From NCBI GenBank assembly GCA_037074705.1, contig CM073592.1:29546629-29610628 (forward strand): 64,000 bases of DNA, written 5' to 3'. The stretch's first letter is position 1, and each line of letters begins with the position of its first letter. This DNA is from Zhengitettix transpicula. Its lineage: Eukaryota; Arthropoda; Insecta; Orthoptera; Tetrigidae. Below are positions 49,621 through 60,667 of this stretch, piece by piece. The position numbers and the translations under genes were made by a program. The notes beneath the pieces are model-generated. The model ran no database searches and had not been told where the DNA came from. It saw nothing but the letters and a program-made list of their open reading frames with translations.

Positions 49621-50950
49621 ACCGATACATGTAGAAAAAGTGGTTACTTAATTTTTATTCAAGTAAATATCTGGGTTCGAATGTGTACAAAATCTGATCT
49701 AATTTGCTCCACGCGTGTAGATTTGTATGTGGAACAAAAACACACAGTCAATTTTATTTTTTAGATTGGATTTATCAGTCGATCACGGAATTATTATCGA
49801 CTGAGATGGCAGACATGTGATCAGGGTGCAGATTCTTCTCATCACTTCTCTTCACCATTCTTGCAGATTACGGAAGCAACCTTGGTTTAGCAAATTTAGA
49901 ACGTAGGCCCACATTTTCTTTAATCAATTGGGGCAAACCCCTAAATTCCTAAAAATCAATTTAAACATCCAGAAGATACACAAAGTACGATAATAAAACA
50001 ATACACGAATCAAACTTAGATTTAATATAGCAAAGGAATTAATTTTAGAAATTGTAAATTCTGACCCAAGATCATTTTATGCGAATTAATTTCTTTTTTC
50101 GTATTTTCATTCCGTATTTGAGGCCAAAATAAAACGAAGATTCACGTAAGTGTACTATCGTGACGCATCGTCGATCAACTTTACCTTCGAATAATTCATA
50201 ATCAGATTAAAATACGGATTCCTATGTAGTTACAGCTGTATACATTTTAATTATGATTTATAATCGTAGAATCAGATATATTCTTCTGTGGGTCAGCAAA
50301 AAAAGGTGTACGGTTCGTTCCGAAGTGCTTGAAACTATTTAAAATGCGACAAAACAAATTAAGTAGATTTTTAATTTATATTTCATAGTAAACAAGAGAG
50401 TATCGGTATTTTATCAAATTTAAGTAAGTACGTGAAAGGTTTGCGACTTAACGTATGCTTGAAACCGTTAATTGATTTAATGAGCCTTTAGCAGATCGTA
50501 AGGGCCTAAAATTTCTCAGAATTCGTGTCTTCCTTTCTCATCCTTAAACCTACTCGACTTCTAATAACATTAAGTGGGAATCGTCAAGAACTCCAAAAAG
50601 GTCTCAGATAATTGAAAATTCTGCCGAATTTTTAAGAATCTTTTTATTAATAAATCGTTTACATTTTAATATAAAAGTATATACGAGCGTACACGAACAA
50701 ACTCGTGAGAAATAATTTTTAAAAATACTAAAATAATATCGAAGTTTATACGCAGTACAAGTTCCCGTCTACTGTGTTTCATAATGGAAACGAAGTGTTG
50801 TGTAAAGGAGATTAGAAAGTAAAACAATTCTTCCATTCCTATATATGTATATATTAAGAAATTCGCTGCGTTTAATACAGATTTATTGACAGCTTTTTCT
50901 GCACTCGCAAGTCAAACGTGTCACACGCATTAATATCCGTCGTAAAAAGT
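49621..50950. other. AT-rich gene-free stretch
   Basis: Nothing recognised. Confidence 0.5.
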
Positions 50951-51503
50951 AACTAATTCAATGAAACTGAGCTGTCTGCGAGGGCTATTCTCTCACAGGC
51001 AGAACCTTCTAGGAGAGACGGAAGGGGCTGCCTTTGGGGATGCCTTATCCTCTCTCCGTTTTTGAACTAAGGTCCCCACAAACCGAGACACCGAGGCCTG
51101 TTTTGAGAGTTGTATGTTCCAGGGTAACAGATCTTCGGCATACGGTAATAGTTGTTCGCTGTTCTCACCGGAACAGTCGGCCATCTGCCTCCTAAAATGG
51201 TCGAGGTACGGAGAAGGGAATGTTGCGACACCACAGCAAACTCCTCTCCCGCTATCGGAAAGCCGTGGGACAAGTACCAAATGCTCGACCTACCTGATGC
51301 AGGTTTTCTGGGGTTTGTCCTGAATTACTTTTAGGCGAATGCTGTGTAGGATACTTAAACTATAGCCCGCCCCCTTGGCTACCTTCCTCTACCCTTCCAC
51401 ATCCTCCCTTTCAAATCCCTTCCTATGCTACTACAGCGGAGTTGCCACCATGTGGATTAACCTCATGTAGCCTGTTACCCTGAAAAAAAAACTAATTCAA
51501 TGA
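50951..51503 (+). mobile_element. Family A retroelement, complete copy 7 with 14-bp target duplication
   Basis: An exact 14 bp duplication, AACTAATTCAATGA, flanks the copy (50951-50964 and 51490-51503), and the body ends in GTAGCCTGTTACCCTGAAAAAAA. The 5' end has the TCTGCGAG...CTCACAGG hairpin. The order of blocks is the same as in the 18 kb copy and the 3' end again carries the A tail. A perfect long target duplication plus A tail is the best evidence in the window that family A moves by target-primed reverse transcription. Frames on both strands (minus 50993-51280, plus 51152-51334) are internal to it. Confidence 0.93.
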
Positions 51504-51690
51504 CAGTGCAGTTATCACGATCACTAAAGAAAGTTGTGTTGAACCAAAGACAATGCAGTTATCCATAGCCAATAATTCAGATATGCTTTGCCTTTCCTTT
51601 AAACTTTCACTCTTAACTTAAAATTTGGCTATGTTGTACCTTGAGGAAGTAAATATACAAATTATATAAAATTAATTAAAACTGTTTAGC
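51504..51690 (+). repeat. Family C dispersed repeat, copy 2
   Basis: AAAGACAATGCAGTTATCC at about 51546 matches 8170-8188, with lower similarity for another 120 bp. A partial earlier echo (CAGTGCAGTTATCAC, 51504-51518) lies directly at the target site of the family A copy, so family A inserted into or beside this repeat. Confidence 0.6.
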
Positions 51691-54164
51691 TGGTTTTGAC
51701 GAACACGTTTTATTTATCACACATCTGGTGATCACGGTATCGATGTTGTTTGTCGCATATTATGACGTCACTCCGATTTCTGATTCAGTCAATTTTCTCA
51801 TTATTTTTGTTTGTGGTACAACTTTTAATATTTAATTAAAATGAGCATAAACCAAGAAGCTTGACTTTACGACCTAATTAAGATATAGGCTACATTTCCA
51901 CACTGAATGAAGGAGATGTTATCCTACCCTGAAGTTGACCTCTTGACTTGTGGTGACACAACGTGGGACCTCCAACACAAATTAATTGTTTATGATTTAC
52001 TCAATTCCCATTTATATAAATTCTGAACTAATACTTTACATTGCAGAATTATATTAGTTTAAAATTATGAACCTTTTATTTTTCTGCGTCCAACAAACGT
52101 TATGTATATAATGTAACAAAAAATCGTGTCGATTGCTCTTCGTACTATGGTTATTTTGATCAGTATATCTGGTTGACCAACGTGCATAGTTAAGTGTCAG
52201 AAAAATGGTACCAGACTGTTCAAACAGGATTAACGTTTATGAAGGATTACCGTCGCTGAAAAATACAAAGTAATCCCTGTCAGGTATCATCAAAGTTACA
52301 CAAGGGGGAGGATCGTAACGCAGAGGCGATTCCCAGAGTGGCTACATCCTCATCAGCCAGGCGTGGCCCAAATTGATTGATTGATTGATTGATTTTGAGG
52401 ATCGTCGCCATCAAAGACTAATAGCGCGGTGGAGCACAAACACAGCACCGTATCCCTTCAAAGTAATACAGGAAAATGCTTAAAATTTAATCCGCCCCTC
52501 GCTGAGTACATTCCTCTGGTCTCCCTGTACGATTTTGAGCTTAATTAAATTACGTTGTTTCCTAACTGAATACGACACAAAAGCAGTTCTCTCTCACTGT
52601 GGTTTCTGCATTCCGTGTCAGAAAACAGGAGCGCCCTTTCGTGAACGCAACAAGCAACTCACATTCGGCACGGAGTGTTTATTCGACTCTCATTGACTGT
52701 GAAAGGAAACGTCTCTTCCCATTACAAAGTTTTCATGTTCGAATTTCTTCCTTTATATTCATTTCCTCTCTTCTTATATTGATTGTATATGCATCATAAA
52801 TACCCGGAGTAACCAAAATAATACAACCTATAACCAAAAAGCGTTTTTCAACTCTCGAAGTGGACCATTATGAAGTGCAAATACCTCTAATAATTCCCAA
52901 AAAAACGTTGGTATTTCACTCTCTATATTTGCGACAATTCCGAGCTTCCATAAGCGTTTTCTCTAATCAGTGAACGTGCATTGCTACAAAAATTAGTAAC
53001 GAATATATTTTTAATAATTTTTATTAGATTAATAATTCTTGACAAGTGACGCAAGTATGACGTTCTATACTTTGAAAATGAACGTTATTTCCTTAAATTC
53101 CACACACTGTTTTTTTTTACGCTGTAAGGTGAATTTTGAAGAAAGTATCTTAACACTTCTGCTGGACGTTTGTTCCGCGAGGTGCATACATTTTTTAAGG
53201 TTTCGAAGGGAACGAATATGGACTTTTACGGTGAACTCGCACAGAATCTGCCAAGAAATACTATTCCCGTCCGTGAATTCCCGTCGGATTCCTTGTATTA
53301 CAGCGGTATTAAATTTTCAGGCAACGCAGCGAAGCCGGCGCTAGCTATTGTAGGGGAAACTGTAGGACAGAGGCCAGTTGTATTCCAAAATTCTGGCAGA
53401 CATCCAGGCTCTTACACTTCATGTTAGGGCTCAAATTAACCCTGACCCGAAACAAACAGTATGATACCGATTAGGTCAAATATCCACGTTACTGTAACGT
53501 AATATCTTATCACTCAAAAATTAAAAAAATTGATTGATGACTTGACTCAGAACATATACATCGCATACATGAACTAACACATAAATTGTAAAAACTATAA
53601 TATCAACAAATTACTCTCTAAACAGGTTAGGCGAGCCAGTTAATAAAAATTTTAAAAAATAATTCTGATGTGTAAATAAAATATATTCACTAAATATAAT
53701 TTATATCCGTATCAAATGAAACAAAAATTTATCAATTCCTACACATAATATGTTGTTCTTCGATGAAAGAAAATGATCTGTTTCAATATGCAACTCTATA
53801 AATCAAATAATCTGTTTTTTATATTTCCATTTCAATAATGCAGATTCAATTTTAACCTCGGAAATATTAAAGAATAATTTCGGTAAATAATACTTAACTA
53901 TAAAAATAGAAAGTAATTTTGCGGAAAAAAGCTATTATAATCCTCTCAGACATTTTATGTTAATTTTAAGCGTTAAAATATATTATTTCATCCACTTATT
54001 ATCACAAATAGTTGAATTACAATTAAATTGAGCACTATGTTATTACATATTTAATTTACAGTTTATTTACTGTTTTCTTTGTTTGTTTCTTTATTAGCCT
54101 TAACGAATAACATGTTTTGTGCGCAGTCTTTATAGTTAACAAAAAAATCCATCATTACAAAATA
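51691..54164. other. Gene-free stretch with weak GC patches
   Basis: Patches at about 52560-52730 and 53150-53430 are GC-richer. The frame 53170-53427 (85 codons, TTG start) and the overlapping 53039-53344 are unrecognised. A (TGAT)n run lies at about 52374-52393. Confidence 0.4.
52374..52396. repeat. (TGAT)n short tandem repeat
   Basis: About five TTGA/TGAT units after a GGCGTGGCCCAAA segment. Confidence 0.9.
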
Positions 54165-54556
54165 AAAACTTGAACAGGTTCGAAGAAACCTGAAATATAT
54201 AAATTTATAGTTCATTTCACTTATATATATTTTAAAAAATTCATAACCATGATCAGTAATTTTTTAATCATTTCCATTAATTTTCTCAATTATTGATACT
54301 GCTAATTAAATTAATTTATTTAAACTGTTACCTATTAATTCATCAGAAGGCTACAAATATAAAACTTAAACAGGTTCGAAGAAACCTGAAATATATAAAT
54401 TTATAGTTCATTTCACTTATATATATTTTAAAAAATTCATAACCATGATCAGTAATTTTTTAATCATTTCCATTAATTTTCTCACTGATTGATGCTGCTA
54501 AATAAATTAATTTAATTAAACTGTTACCCATTAATTCATCAGAAGGTTACAAATAT
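54165..54556 (+). repeat. 196-bp tandem duplication
   Basis: Unit 1 is 54165-54360 and unit 2 is 54361-54556, in direct orientation. By eye they differ at about 8 of 196 positions, with differences concentrated in the second half. Each starts AAAACTT.AACAGGTTCGAAG with a CAGGTT...AACCTG hairpin and ends CATCAGAAGG.TACAAATAT. On the minus strand each unit has a CTGATGA word. There is no coding content. Confidence 0.93.
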
Positions 54557-55525
54557 AAAATGATACTTTATTTACGAACATCTGAATACAAATGCGTATA
54601 TTTCTTTAACTATACACTTATTTGTATGAGGTTTTTTATTTCTAGAGACATTAAACCTTGAAACTCGTATAAAACCTCACCTTAGGCATATTTATTGATA
54701 AGTGCATTTCCATTGCTATTTAACATAAATACTACAATTAACGCTTCATTGCATGACACCACACTATACATTATGCTGCTTCTTGTTATGTAAAATGAAT
54801 GTTGCCGGCATGTCTATAAAACTGTAATTACAAGACACTAAATCACTGGGTAGCAAATTATTGTGCTTGTATCATAGAACGCTTTCATAGATATTTACAG
54901 CTATATTTCGTTAATGCTTGCCTATTTCTCTGGATACATCTATATATTTGTTACCTTTCTTTCTACACAGGGGTTTGGCCAGGACACTAACTCTTCTTAC
55001 TGTCGCTAATTTTTTACACGTGTCGTCACCCAATTTCTTGTGACACATAACTCAAAATTGCTCCAAAACCTATCATCATACAGATACTGAAGTGAGACAG
55101 TCAACAAACCAAAATTCAAATTTCTGGAAGTGATAAAATTTTACATGTACATTTTATATTTTTTAAAAAAAATTATAAATAGTCAAAAAAAAATAACAAC
55201 GGCATTTTACGTATAATTCTTTTAGAACTGGTTTCAACAGTTCATTCTTTAATGTTTTATCTGTTAATATATTTGAACATCTTAATTTCCTAAATGCGCG
55301 AGGAAGCTAGAATTATTTCGTGAAATCTAGCTTTAAAAAATATCGGTATGATAATCTTAACACAACGCAAAAAATAATATTTCTTGGTCAGATTCGAAGG
55401 ACAGTTTACTTTTTAACTTCTCCACGTCATACGTACCATAAGACTGCAAACTCTATAAGAGCGATTTCGAAATTTTATTAAATGAATTACAAATATAAAA
55501 ACAATGAAAACCGAATATTTATTCC
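54557..55525. other. AT-rich gene-free stretch
   Basis: Nothing recognised. Confidence 0.5.
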
Positions 55526-55802
55526 GAAAAAAATGTATAATTCAACTAAAACAAAAAAATTATTACAATATTACGACGTTTCGTCCCCAATTTTCGGACT
55601 TTATCATGTAGTAGACATTTTTGAATGTATATGATAAAATAATATATTCAAATATTAGTGTCATGGACTTAAATGTTTGTAACAGAAATATTTGAACATG
55701 TAACTTTAACATTCAAAACTGCCTATTAGCTGATAAAGACCCAAAATTTTGTACGAAACATCGTAACTATTTTTTATTTGAGTTGAATAATAATTTTTTT
55801 CT
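55526..55802. mobile_element. Hook MITE family E, copy 2
   Basis: Inverted arms of about 80 bp (55526-55606 and 55722-55802), with outer GAAAAAAATG.ATAATTCAACT and its complement AGTTGAATAATAATTTTTTTC. The inner ends are ACGACGTTTCGTCCCC and its partner GTACGAAACATCGT. On the minus strand, ATGATAA, stem GTCC / GGAC and GAAACGTCG follow in order (plus-strand coordinates 55605-55570). It is related to the copy at 31.9-32.2 kb by layout and core words. No coding capacity. Confidence 0.72.
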
Positions 55803-56510
55803 GACAAATATGTCGTTTTTATGTATATTCATTAAATTATAATTGTCATATTAGCTACCATATTAAATTAAAATTATAATTGAAAACTTTCATTATTCAG
55901 ATTATCAAAGGATCATGAAGGTAATAAAAATCCAGTAACTTTGAGGGATAGTTCATGGTTGTTGTTCGCTGTAAGGTAAATAGCATTTCGTTGAACCAAG
56001 TACACAGTCAACTTTTTGAAATGCGATTTTATGCAGACAAACGAGAAAAATAAGAAAATAATCACTGTTAACCATAATAACAAAATATAGCTGTTCATTT
56101 CAAGGATTATATATAATTGAAGTCATTTGGTTCTTATTATAGGAATCGTTTATTTACCCATTAATTTTAAAGAAAGTAAGGCAACGCGTCGACACGTCGT
56201 CGCTTACTGCCAGTTTTAAGGAATTGGATTTGTTTAAGATTTTTTGAAAGTATCCCGACGTATTTTAAACAGCATATAGAAAATCTATATCAGCACTAAT
56301 TGTTTTCTTTTTAATATTTGAACACGACACTGTTATATAATATCCAGGTGCTCAAAGTTTGACAATCTGAAGAGCTCGTACTACATATATTTTCCGCGAC
56401 TCGACTCTCAATATTTTTTTCCAAATATTGGCAGATAACTCGGATATCCTAAATTTAATTCCATCAACAAGAAGAAAACAACCTGCCGTGGCGAAGCTCT
56501 TGATTTTTTT
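55803..56510. other. Gene-free stretch
   Basis: Nothing recognised. About 56160-56215 holds GTCGACACGTCGTCG-type CpG words. Confidence 0.45.
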
Positions 56511-56513
56511 TTC

Positions 56514-56885
56514 TTGCAGTTCGGGTTGTTACTGATAACCCTTACTGCCTTCCTGTACAGGTTTAACTGTAAATCAACTGCCACTACTAGTAACACAACT
56601 TTAAGAGAATTAGGAATAACTTTCGATTCGAGTCAGGGTTGCAAATATCGCTGCACCCATGTGATCTTTACTTTTGCAGGAGGGCAGGTTGGAGAATTTA
56701 GAAAAAAATGGTCACTGCAAAATACGGTATGTAGTAACCCCATAGCACCCAGGCAGATGTCGAACAACATCCATGAACAACGCAACGCTCCATTAGGTCC
56801 CGAAATTTTCGGTGATATTTGACGAGGCAAATGATCTGGCCAGCCCCGCGGAGTGAGTTCTGGCTACTGGACGGCGCTGTTGTTG
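56514..56885 (+). pseudogene. Possible transposase-like remnant (tentative)
   Basis: A 102-codon frame runs 56514-56822. In another frame just downstream (56819-56870) the peptide TRQMIWPAPRSEFW recalls the WPxRSPD signature found before the last catalytic acid of Tc1/mariner-type transposases, but the aspartate and its usual context are missing. A preceding PEIFGDI (end of the 102-codon frame) also recalls the segment before that signature, which would imply a frameshift. Evidence is a short partial motif, so this is weak. It abuts the GC-rich exon candidate. Confidence 0.25.
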
Positions 56886-56888
56886 CAG

Positions 56889-57162
56889 AGGCGGCATGTA
56901 CGCGGCGGCGGGCGCCTCGACGCTCGCGGGGCGGCACGCTCGGCGGAACCTGCGCAAGCAGACCAGCGGCGGGGGCGGCAGGCCTCCGCGGACCTTGCCG
57001 CCCCTAGTCCGTCCCCCGCCATCGCCGCGGCCGCCCCCGCACCCGCACCCGCACCCGCCACACCAGGCACTGCCGCCGCCTCCGCAGCCCAACGGACGCC
57101 TCCCCAGCTTCTGCAGCGAAGATCTGGACTTTGATGACGAAGAGGTCAGCAAAGAAATGTAG
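56889..57162 (+). CDS. Candidate exon or small gene: Gly/Pro/His-rich protein with acidic C-terminus
   Basis: From ATG 56896 a frame of 88 codons runs to TAG. Residues 1-32 are Ala/Gly/Arg-rich, 33-68 are a Pro/His tract including PHPHPHPP, and the end reads FCSEDLDFDDEE before VSKEM. A pyrimidine-poor but usable acceptor (TTGTTGCAG, ending 56888) precedes it. GAG|GTCAGC at 57142-57150 could be a donor, which would make it an internal or first coding exon ending at 57144. The local GC content is by far the highest in the window. Proline/glycine-rich low-complexity tracts followed by an acidic cluster are common in N-terminal regions of insect transcription factors and signalling proteins, but I cannot name the family. 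The alternative is a CpG island with a spurious frame, because other frames here are open on both strands (minus 56793-57287, plus 56853-57134). Confidence 0.4.
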
Positions 57163-57985
57163 AAAAATGTAGCCTCCATAAGTTCGCGTTTTCCAGCCCC
57201 GTCGGCAATGTTTTGTGGGGTATTCCAATTTCTGGAAAACCTTCCGAAGGTGAAATCATGGCAGGACTTTAAAAGTATAGTGTACATAAATCAAAATAAC
57301 AATAAAGAGACTCATCCTGTAACTTCATTTATTCTCCTGCTATATACAATTACCGGTGGTCAGCTATATTGTTATTACATACAACCAAACTGAAGGTGTT
57401 CAAACGATGCGTGGTCAATAATAACTTTATTACTACCTTTGACACAGTTCATAAAAGAAATTTAAAGTCATTTTTTTCTGACTTGTAATAGAATAATTAT
57501 TGTTTTATTCCAGTTTCGCATTTGATTACGTCCAAATTTCTTCACCGTGGCTAAATAAAATTTTCGTTTATTCTTCAACAATATAAAATTTATATTAAAA
57601 GACTTATATTGATTAATTATTAGCTTAGTAGCTAACCCGAATGTTTTTATCAGTCATAAAATTGAAATAAAAAACTAATTCTTCATTTTCGACCTTTAAT
57701 TTAAAGTTTTGAATAGCTGCCGGCAATTTTCTATATTTATCTGTGCAAAGAAAAAAGATTTACGTTATTTCATTACGATTGATGTTCATGGATACTCGTC
57801 GAATGCACGTGTGGGAATGTTGCGATTTTTTTTCTAATTCTAAAAAATACAGACACTTGTTGTGTGGTGTTCGGCGCATGCGTAAAATATTTCCCCTAGT
57901 ATTTTTCTGATAAATCAAGTGTCGCATATTTCCTTGGACTCGACGGTCGTAACCACAATTTATTTAATAACAGTATTTGAAGTCA
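57163..57985. other. Gene-free stretch
   Basis: AT-rich downstream of the exon candidate. I see no second exon with a matching phase. Confidence 0.45.
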
Positions 57986-58166
57986 TGAATAAGAAAATTA
58001 GCCATTTCAGGCAAAAAAAAATGATAATATAAATACCACACAACGTTTCTGGGATCCTTGTTCCTTTCGTCAGGTGCGAAGAAGATCCGAGAGCGACACA
58101 ACGTTGTGTTGTATTTAAAATATCACTTTTTTGTCTGAATTGGCTAACTTTATTATTCATTATTTT
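57986..58166. mobile_element. Hook MITE family D, copy 2
   Basis: The left arm (57986-58048) carries ATTAGCCATTTCAGGC, GATAATATAAATACCAC and ACAACGTTTC. The right arm (58098-58166) carries ACAACGTTGTGTTGTATTT, ATATCAC and GTCTGAATTGGCTAA in inverted order. On the minus strand, CTGACGA, a GGA / TCC stem and GAAACG appear in order. Same family as 26267-26472. Confidence 0.8.
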
Positions 58167-59387
58167 CAATCAGACGTAATTGTTTTTCATTTTTGTATTT
58201 GAAGTATTATAAACCTTTGTCAAACATATCTTTTCATTTCATCTTAATGAAAACCCTTTGCAATGTTATTATTATTTCAAGACCAAACTCGATATGTAAA
58301 ATCTAGACAGTATCTCCTAGAAATACAATCATAGCGTGGAGAGAAATTGAGCTCAGAAACTTTATTACTACACGACTATTTCAGCTGTTACATATTATCT
58401 GACGTTAGTACCTCCGAAGAACAGAGTAAACAACGTTGGAGAGCCTAAATGGTGAACGCAATTCTATCGGCCCACACTGTTCGCTCTTATCACAGAACAG
58501 TTACACGCATTAACGTGCTTCTGCAGATGCTATTAGGTTACAGTCGTTCCCGCAGAAGCACTTCTCCAAACTACCCATTCAAATTCCATCTGCCACTTGA
58601 TTCGCTAAAACGCAATCGTATAATTCATGTCGCAGAGAATGAACTATCGACGACTTCTAATTAAGAGGAACATTATGCTTAAGCCGCAGTCGAAAAATGG
58701 GTTCTTCAGTCTTAAAAGAAATTATTGAAACGTAATTCCAACATTATGCGTTTTGCTTTGCTTTTTAAATCAGAGAAACGATCTAAAGACGAACACGTAT
58801 ATATTCTAATAGGAAAAATTTAAATGAATTTATGTAGTAATGAAGTTACGTAGACTTTTGAATTTGAAGTCAATAGCAGGGGTGAAAAGCATAGTCGAAA
58901 CACATTTTAATTCCTCGAAACAGGATAAATAACACACTAAGACGGAGATTATGAATTAAAGAGAAGAAATAAGTTGCCAATAAAACATTATTGTCTGGAA
59001 TTAATTTAACTGCTGCACTTATATGGAGAACGTACTAAATGAGAAATTATATATTATAATCTTAACATCAATACAGCAAATTTATTTAGATTCCACAATA
59101 ATATTTAATTGCCCATGTATCTCAACAGAATTGATATGGAATATGTGTAAATTAATTAAACATACTTAGAGCCATCATCTGTACAATAATATACAGTACG
59201 TGACATCTTCAAACGATCTTATTTCTTCCTTGGTAAAGTCGACACCCTCCCTAGTGTTGAAATCTCCTAACACTGTTTAATTAGTTGGCAATAAATTTGT
59301 ATTGAGGGCTACAAATAAATTATATATCGATGAAAATCAATTAGCTACATTGTTGTTAAACATAGCAATGACGTCGTTTTAAGTATG
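58167..59387. other. Gene-free stretch
   Basis: The 71-codon plus frame at 58449-58664 is unrecognised. Otherwise AT-rich. Confidence 0.45.
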
Positions 59388-59860
59388 TTATATTATATTA
59401 TTAATTATGTGCGACGGATAACTGCATTGTCTTGGTTTAATAACAATTTCATAGTTCTTTACGTTACCCAAACTAGTCCAATGAAATACATAATACGAGA
59501 ATACAGTAATGAAATAAGTTTTGAGTACTAATTTATTTTCTGTTTTCCTTATTCGCGGACTCCCATACCAGAAGCCAGATACGAGTTTGTTTCTGTTCGT
59601 CTTATGTATGAATATATTCTTCGTAGAAGAGACACCGTCAGAGTGCTGGAAAGTCTCTTCCAGACGCATATTCGTAAGTCTATTAGGTTTCCATTCCTCT
59701 TTCCCCTTTGGCGAGATACGAGAGAGAACACGTCGCTTATACGGCGACAATTCTCTTCGCTTTGTAACCATACACGGTACGTGTCGCTCGTGGAAACGTG
59801 AGACTCGTCCAAAGTGGGACAAGTGCATGTAGACTCACGTGTACTATTCACTTTCCAATG
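59388..59860. other. ORF-dense segment, both strands open
   Basis: Minus 59388-59828 (146 codons) and plus 59521-59832 (103 codons) overlap fully, with a further minus frame at 59549-59851. The 146-codon peptide is basic and Ser/Arg-rich without a recognisable domain. Open frames on both strands with no start context suggest chance plus locally reduced TA content. The left end (59407-59440) matches dispersed repeat family C, so at least that part is repeat-derived. Confidence 0.3.
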
Positions 59861-60428
59861 GCAAATAATATTGGACGAGGAATCGTTAAATACGAGGAAA
59901 ATATAATTAATTACTTTGAAACGGTAGAGCTAAAAATTTCAAACGCACCTCTACGAAGATAGAACACTTTAGAACTTGAGTAAAACAAAATATTATTAAA
60001 TAAATAGAACAAAATCACACATTACTGTTAAAAAATTCACCACAAAATTATGGAAGAATTAACACCTCAGTAATATGTGTATCGCAGTGTTGCCTACACG
60101 CGCAAGAAGTATGATTATTATTAAAGTTTATAATCATAACAGAATAAACATTCTGAGTCTTTCCAATTTTTTACAGTAGGAGATTATGTTTCTGGAGTAG
60201 TCTAAACGAGAAACTAATCAAGAATTCACTTAGTAAACCAAAAACAATTCAATAGTAGTTGTAATTCATACTATTTATTGGGTTGGTTATTCCCTGAAAA
60301 ATTCAAAATCAAAAAATTATTTTTTATGGAGTCGTGTAATTTATTTATATTTTAAATACATTTATTACAGGAAATTTCATGTTATTTCGAATAGATGTTA
60401 TCATCGATAATGTATTACGTTTCAATAA
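59861..60428. other. AT-rich gene-free stretch
   Basis: Nothing recognised. Confidence 0.5.
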
Positions 60429-60667
60429 CCCCATTGTTTATCAAAGATCGAAGGCTTTCCCGGTGTATTTGTTGAGGAAATAGTTCTCGGGTTTATGCTT
60501 GGGTAAACACAGCGATTGTAACGCGACGTTTCGTAGACCAAATGCACTGCCGTCATCTTCTAAGTGAAGAAGATGACGACAGTGCATTTGGTCGTCGAAA
60601 CGTCGCGTTACAATCGCTGTGTTACCCGGGTATAAACACGAGAACTTTTTATTCACCCCATTGTTTA
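60429..60667 (+). mobile_element. Hook inverted-repeat element with 12-bp target duplication
   Basis: CCCCATTGTTTA flanks the element exactly at 60429-60440 and 60656-60667. The left end has the GCTTTCCCGGTGTA extension, as at 6.26 kb. The arms include TTCTCGGGTTTAT / ATAAACACGAGAA and GCGACGTTTCG / CGAAACGTCGC. The centre has stem GACGAC / GTCGTC (60575-60580 / 60591-60596) followed by GAAA (60597-60600). The word in the CTGATGA position is degenerate (AAGTGAAGA). It is the same family as 6235-6440, with entirely different stem bases. Confidence 0.82.

Noticed and set aside
52250..52400. Possible repeat end near GGCGTGGCCCAAATTGATTGATT
   Set aside because: Only a simple (TGAT)n run can be supported. 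No second copy or boundary is present in the window.
54165..54556. CRISPR-like array
   Set aside because: Only two long units, directly adjacent with no spacers, and eukaryotic AT-rich context.
56793..57287. 164-codon minus-strand frame, the longest in the window
   Set aside because: Open because of extreme GC content. It is the shadow of the plus-strand Pro/His-rich frame, which has better boundaries and composition.
59388..59828. 146-codon minus-strand frame as a gene
   Set aside because: A fully overlapping plus-strand frame is also open, the left end is dispersed repeat C, and no known motif is present.
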